From the NCBI GenBank assembly GCA_037043455.1, contig JAWPHD010010328.1, forward strand, positions 30,816-94,815: 64,000 nt of DNA, read 5' to 3'. Made by a program: the position numbers and the translations under genes. The notes beneath the pieces are model-generated. The model was given only the letters and a program-made list of their open reading frames with translations. It was not told where the DNA came from and ran no database searches. Origin of the DNA: Cyrtodaria siliqua (lineage: Eukaryota > Mollusca > Bivalvia > Adapedonta > Hiatellidae). The first letter of the stretch is position 1, and every line of letters begins with the position of its first letter. Positions 59,071 to 64,000 of this stretch are shown piece after piece.

Positions 59071-60639
59071 TACATTTACATAACTTATTCATGAACTATA
59101 ATTATGCTCTAGATGTTTTAAACCAAGTTTATAACCTACTCTTTGGAAGACAACACATTCTATTTTGACATAGTTGTGTCTTGGGTAGTGCATCTTTTTG
59201 GACGCATGGATTTCATCTATGACCTGACCTACTTCTGGAGCTGATGAAACAAAAAAGATAGTTATTTTTTTCTGATTTTTTTGTTGTTGATAAAATGGTA
59301 TTTTGATTTTAAAACAAATACACTTAAATGTCATCCCAGCAAACTGTAATCTACATTGTTTTTAGTTATTAAAATGTTTACAAACTTTCATTAAGCATCA
59401 TTTATCTTTTGTTTTTAAGTCCAGCCCCCGTTAGGCGAGACATTTGAATACGTGGATTTCTTGTTTGTTTTGATAGCGTAATATTTTAGTGGTAAACTAT
59501 AATTAAATGCAATTTAGGAACACCGTTGAAAACATATGTCTTAGTTTACCGGACCTGCACGATGGGTACTCTCCATAATGTTTCAAATGTGAACATACTA
59601 ATATCGAATACGTTATTTTTTTATTTCATGAACGTTTTCTAATATGTTTTTACGAATTTGAAATGTATTGTGTTTTGTAATCTGCTATTAGATTAATGCT
59701 TACGCCGTCGGAAACCCATAACAACGGGATATTACATTTGGCGTGCAATAGTTTATTTGTGTTATTGACATTATGCGGCATATCAGGTGGTACACAAACG
59801 ACGTATCCGGGATAATAACACTACAACGTAATGATTAAGTGTAGTTACCTCCGTTAATAATACATACATGTGACCCAGTTAATATAGTATATTTACCTCC
59901 TTTTGTTTACATTTCGCCATTTACTAATTGATTTGCCCACTATCTGTTTTTCAGTAAGAGATACAGATCTAATTGATGATTGATGGAACTTTTGGAGAAT
60001 TTGAATATTGATCGTATCACATTAGAAAGGCATATAATCAACGACAAGGTATGAACTTGTTTTTCGATTGTTTACTTTAATACTATTTTATTGCAGATAT
60101 GTCATTGAAACAACATAATAATGATTATTGATATGATATATTCCCTTCATTGCATGCTGTAACACATTAACAAGGTATGAAACCGCTAATTATTTTCCTC
60201 ATAGACACCAATGTTAAAGTGTTACGTATTAATGATTTGCTGCAAATTTAACTCAAGTATGGATAATGCAGCAGTGTAATTATCGTTCATATAGAAAAAT
60301 CACCAGAAAAGAAGGGGTCAAAAGATTTGTAAGTAGTTCTTGTTTGTTTACTAAACGGGTCAAGGGTACATTTGTTTTCATTGATGGTTGCTCACAAAGT
60401 GTAAGCATAGAGTCGAAATTTCGAAAATGTTCATCAGTGATTCAGTAAAACCTATTAATACGCTTCTTATACATACAACCACAAAATCGAATAGAAGTGG
60501 GCAGTTTTCCCCTACTTATAATGCCCATTTTCATCAAAATCAATTACATTTGACTACACCTCGGAGGTTTACATTTAATTAGGGGTGGTAAACCTACAAG
60601 CTCTGTTTACTTTCAATGCAACAGGCAACGTCACTATTC
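59071..60639. other. Unassigned AT-rich sequence
   Basis: No gene, tandem repeat or terminal structure recognised. Short open frames (60-81 residues) lack domains. Confidence 0.5.
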
Positions 60640-61050
60640 ACTCATATTGATGCACCAGTTTCGTGCTTTAGGTGAATGAGTGTACTGTAACTGACTGCAA
60701 CCCCAAGCTACAGTGTTCATATATAAAGTGAATGAATGTGCTGTAATATGAATGAGGTTGCAGTGAGATACATGACACTTATTCACTCTTAACAATCGTA
60801 TAAACGGTGTTGCGAGAGGTTGCTGTTAGGTACAGTAAGAACCTCACCGGAACCTCAAGCTACACCGTTCATATATAAAGTGAATGACGTTGCAGTGACG
60901 TACATGACACTTATTCACTCTTTATAATCGTATAAACGATGTTGCGTGAGGTTGCTGCGAGGTACAGTAAGAACCTCACCGCAATCTCAAGATACACCGT
61001 TCATATATAAGGTTAATGATTGTACTGTACCTCACTGCGACCTCTAGTCG
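60640..61050 (+). repeat. Irregular tandem repeat of 130-153 bp, about 3 units
   Basis: Units share caccgttcatatataaagtg, acatgacacttattcactct, atcgtataaacg(a/g)tgttgcg and gaggtacagtaagaacctc. Within a unit, short strings such as cagtgaggt-like and gaatgagtgt-like words recur. Confidence 0.85.
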
Positions 61051-61119
61051 CGTTGTCTCGATGGCAGGAGTTAACATTAATTTTTCATAAACAATGATTT
61101 CGTAGATAATGGTATATCG

Positions 61120-61515
61120 GAATGATACTGATGATATGCCTTTATGATAATGACCGTATGCCGGTATGATAATGACCGTATACCGAAATGATAATGGCGG
61201 TATGCCGGTATGATAATGACCGTATACCGTTATGATAATGACCGTATACCGGTATGATAATGTCGGTATGCCGGTATGATAATGACCGTATGCCGGTATG
61301 ATACTGGGGCATACCGTTATGATAATGACCGTATGCCGGTATGATAATGGCGGTATACCGGTATGATAATGACCGTATGTCGGTATGATAATGACAGTAT
61401 GCCGGTATGATAATGGCGGTATGCCGGTATGATAATGACCGTATGCCGGTATGATAATGACCGTATGCCGGTAGGACAATGACCGTATGCCGGTATGATA
61501 ATGGCGGTATCCCGG
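61120..61515 (+). repeat. 22-bp minisatellite, about 18 units
   Basis: The unit alternates ccggtatgataatgaccgta and ccggtatgataatggcggta, each followed by tg. The long reverse-strand open frame here (219 residues, repeating HYHTGI and YRHTVIII) is a product of the period and not a gene. Confidence 0.95.
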
Positions 61516-62157
61516 CATTACATGTGTCTCAATATAAGGGTATATGATAATGCGCCATAATATTGTGTTACATAGCTTGGATATTAAAAGCGATTTTGTA
61601 TTTTTTAACAGAGGATCTAGGACTGGATCCATCATTTACTATTATATATATATCGATTAAGCATACAATTGGTATATATATACACACATGTGCCGTTATA
61701 TACGCCGTTATTGATACAGTCTTAAAAGAGTAGAACGTCAAACATTCGTTTATTTATCATTTCTAGCGTGCACATACAACATACAAGAACCGTTGAATTA
61801 CATTCATACGCAAATAAAATTAATTTAAATCGTTGATTTAAATGTTCTTAAATCAAGCTTGTCTGCTTTGTCAAAGACGTCAGGATCCAGTTCAGACCAG
61901 TTGGTGTTTGTTGTTAATATAGAACATCAACGGTGTTTATTAAAGTTTGATCTACTGGACAGTCTTCTCACATGTAATCATGGTAATAGTACAAAGCGGG
62001 ACACATTCTGTTACACAGTTGGGAGTAACGGAACCACAAAAGACGGCACAGTGGGCGATAATGGTGTTGCTTGGCACGCCATGTTTTCATAGGTAGTTGC
62101 AAATAGACAGTGGAGAACCGACAGACGAGACCCACTTCCTATCGTTGGTGAATGTAT
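61516..62157. other. Unassigned sequence with AT dinucleotide runs
   Basis: Runs of (AT)n lie at about 61640-61685. No gene recognised. Confidence 0.5.
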
Positions 62158-62552
62158 CTATAAAATTCGAACAGGACAATTGTAGCATTCACGGACCACA
62201 GTCAACCAAAATCACGCATAGAAACAAACAACAATTACAAAGGCGAATAAAGGGCAAGATATGTCATCACAAACATAAAAGGGATTGATAATAGAGCTAC
62301 CGCATTGGAACGGTCAGTGGCAAAATGGGCCCCTATGGTTTTAAACGAGGGTCTAGGGTGAATCAAACCTCACTCTTACCCTATTGTCATCCAGATAAAA
62401 CGGGACAGTGTAAATAAATATATCTTCGCCAGGTTATATTCTCTAACTAACAATGGAGAGTTAGTAGGCAATATAAGTATAAAATAAATGATCATGTATA
62501 TATGAATGTAAAAACAAATACATAGAAATCCACAAAGCAGTACTCAATGATG
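62158..62552 (-). repeat. Penelope-like 3' tail copy, head-to-head partner 1
   Basis: On the reverse strand this matches the reference tail from about tcattgagtac (copy 1, 5149) to the tail end. It is diverged but continuous: core ccgttccaatgcggtagctc, then gtagcattcacgg-like end near 62185. Confidence 0.8.
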
Positions 62553-62960
62553 AAGTCTACCTAAATCCTCAAAGAACGGTAGCGTTTGATACTTGTCTTT
62601 AATCTTGGCTTGTCTTACCTTTAATAGTGTGTTCTCTTGCTGATTTGTTGTTAGAGAATATGACCTGCAGGTGGGGGAGATGTGTGTGTGTGTGGGGGGG
62701 GGGGGGGGGGGGGGGGGGGAGGGGGGGTCTTTATTTTCATTGTCCCGTTTTATCGGAATGAAACTAGGTTTAAAACCCCATCGGCATTTTTGAACTGACC
62801 GTGCCTAGGCGGAGGTCATTTTGTCAGCCCGTTTGTGTTTGTGATGTCACATGCCTTGTTTCGTTTTAACATTGTAAGTGTTGTTTGTGTTAAAGTGAGG
62901 TTTTGGTTGACTGTGTTCTGTGAAAGCTACATTTCCTGTTCGACCTGTATACCTATTCGT
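62553..62960 (+). repeat. Penelope-like 3' tail copy, head-to-head partner 2
   Basis: It starts at ctacctaaatcctcaaagaa, which corresponds to the bases around the reverse-transcriptase stop codon, and runs through the core (tgaccgtgcctaggcggagg) to ctacatttcctgttcgacct. The poly-G tract lies within it. It begins directly where the opposite-strand copy begins, so the two are head to head. Confidence 0.8.
62694..62727 (+). repeat. Poly-G tract (26 G, A, 7 G)
   Basis: A run of 26 guanines (62694-62719), one A and seven more guanines follows a short (GT)n. Its length may be affected by sequencing error. It could form G-quadruplexes. Confidence 0.9.
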
Positions 62961-63037
62961 GTTACGGTATATCAAGAATTGTGTAAAATCAAATATAGTG
63001 TTTTAGGTAGGTTGAGATATGAGTACCCATCCAATGT

Positions 63038-63400
63038 GCCTCAACATACAATGACATTTCCACTGACAATACACTGACAGTGTGCCTCAACATACAATGG
63101 CATTTCCAGTGACAATACACTGACAGTGTGGCTCAACATACAATAGCATTTCCAGTGACAATACACTGACAGTGTGCCTCAACATACAATGGCATTCCAC
63201 TGACAATACACTGACAATGTGGCTCAACATACAATGGCATTCCACTGACAATACACTGACAGTGTGCCTCAGCATACAATAGCATTCCACTGACAATACA
63301 CTGACAGTGTGCCTCAACATACAATGGCATTCCACTGACAATACACGGACAGTGTGCCTCAACATACAATGCATTTCCACTGACAATACACTGACGGTAC
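63038..63400 (+). repeat. 46-bp minisatellite, about 8 units
   Basis: Each unit contains tgtgcctcaacatacaatgg and catttccactgacaatacac followed by tgacag. Unit starts near 63081, 63127 and 63173 show the 46-bp period; some units have 45 bp. The two overlapping reverse-strand open frames are artefacts of the repeat. Confidence 0.95.
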
Positions 63401-63544
63401 CTGTCTTTCTTGCTGTTGTTATTATTTTCATCTCACAAAGCACGGTATTGTTGGTACTAAATTAATGTAAATATGAACATTGCTTTGCAATATTTTGTTG
63501 CGATGACGCTGTTTTAAAATTGTGGTAGAGAATGAAAAAACATG

Positions 63545-64000
63545 AACCATGTAACTGTATTCTGGACATGTTATAGTGCAGTTTTCTGTTATGTTTGGGA
63601 TGTAACTGTATTCTGGACATGTTATAGTGCAGTTTTCTGTTATGTTTAGGATGTAACTGTATTCTGGACATGTTATAGTGCAGGTTTTCTGGTATGTTTG
63701 GGATGTAACTGTATTCTGGACATGTTAAAGTGCAGTTTTCTATTATGTTTGGGTATGTAACTGTATTCTGGACAGGTTATAGTGCAGTTTTCTGTTATGT
63801 TTGGGATGTAACTGTATTCTGGACATGTTAAAGTGCAGTTTTCTATTATGTTTGGGATGTAACTGTATTCTGGACATGTTATAGTGCAGTTTTCTGTTAT
63901 GATTGGGATGTAACTGTATTCTGGACATGTTACAGTGCAGTTTTCTGTTATTTTTGGGATGAAACTGTATTCTGGACATGTTATAGTGCAGTTTACTGTT
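63545..64000 (+). repeat. 51-bp minisatellite, about 9 units, continuing past the window
   Basis: Each unit contains atgtaactgtattctggaca, tgttatagtgcagttttctg and ttatgtttggg. The period of 51 bp equals 17 codons, which explains reverse-strand open frames repeating MSRIQLHPKHNRKLHYN. The array runs to the end of the window. Confidence 0.95.

Noticed and set aside
60976..61635. 219-residue reverse-strand open frame with repeated HYHTGI and YRHTVIII
   Set aside because: It is the translation of a 22-bp minisatellite plus flanks.
63087..63979. Reverse-strand open frames of 69-118 residues at the right end
   Set aside because: They follow 46-bp and 51-bp minisatellite units and show no domain.

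Overview
The window looks like repeat-rich nuclear DNA of an invertebrate, most probably a bivalve mollusc. This is inferred from the repeat types (Naiad-like Penelope retroelements, YqaJ-domain and DUF3504/Crypton-like relics, Polintons, 140-165 bp tandem families) and not from any host gene. I found no intact host gene, rRNA or tRNA. Almost all of the 64 kb is mobile or tandemly repeated DNA, and most coding sequence is broken.

Positions 1-24850 are a mosaic of retroelements and relics. A decayed YqaJ-type nuclease gene (820-1722) is followed by three copies of one Penelope-like element. Copy 1 (2369-5562, +) is nearly full length and carries the C-terminal part of a GIY-YIG domain upstream of the reverse transcriptase, the Naiad order. 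Copy 2 (13391-15757, -) is truncated, internally deleted and split by a 707-bp foldback DNA element. Copy 3 (16611-17810, +) is 5'-truncated. At least seven further fragments of the 3' tail lie at 12.4, 18.7, 21.5, 23.25, 23.4, 62.2 and 62.6 kb. Two tandem families of 140-165 bp units (here A and B) alternate with them, and copies 2 and 3 sit inside those repeats.

Positions 24850-39620 are two adjacent tandem arrays: about 59 copies of a 70-bp unit, then about 259 copies of a 40-bp unit with internal higher-order duplications of 23, 45 and 57 units. Rare spacers in the second array carry the palindrome TGACGTCA.

Positions 40811-42730 (-) hold a decayed Crypton/DUF3504-type tyrosine-recombinase-like gene with a plausible intron.

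Positions 43490-57907 are a complete but decayed Polinton/Maverick element of about 14.4 kb. It has terminal inverted repeats of about 127 bp, a candidate 6-bp target duplication, protein-primed DNA polymerase B, DDE integrase, packaging ATPase, double-jelly-roll major capsid protein, a candidate minor capsid protein and several conserved small Polinton proteins. Polymerase and integrase would replicate and insert the element; capsid proteins and ATPase would build and fill particles; membrane and coiled-coil proteins are probably structural. The large genes carry frameshifts, stops or deletions, and no maturation protease is visible, so this copy should not be autonomous. Features of interest are a near-perfect hairpin inside each terminal repeat, a triplicated module in the polymerase C-terminal region, and loss of both start codons at one divergent gene pair.

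Positions 57917-64000 hold further tandem arrays (164, 130-153, 22, 46 and 51 bp units) and a head-to-head pair of Penelope tails with a 26-G run.
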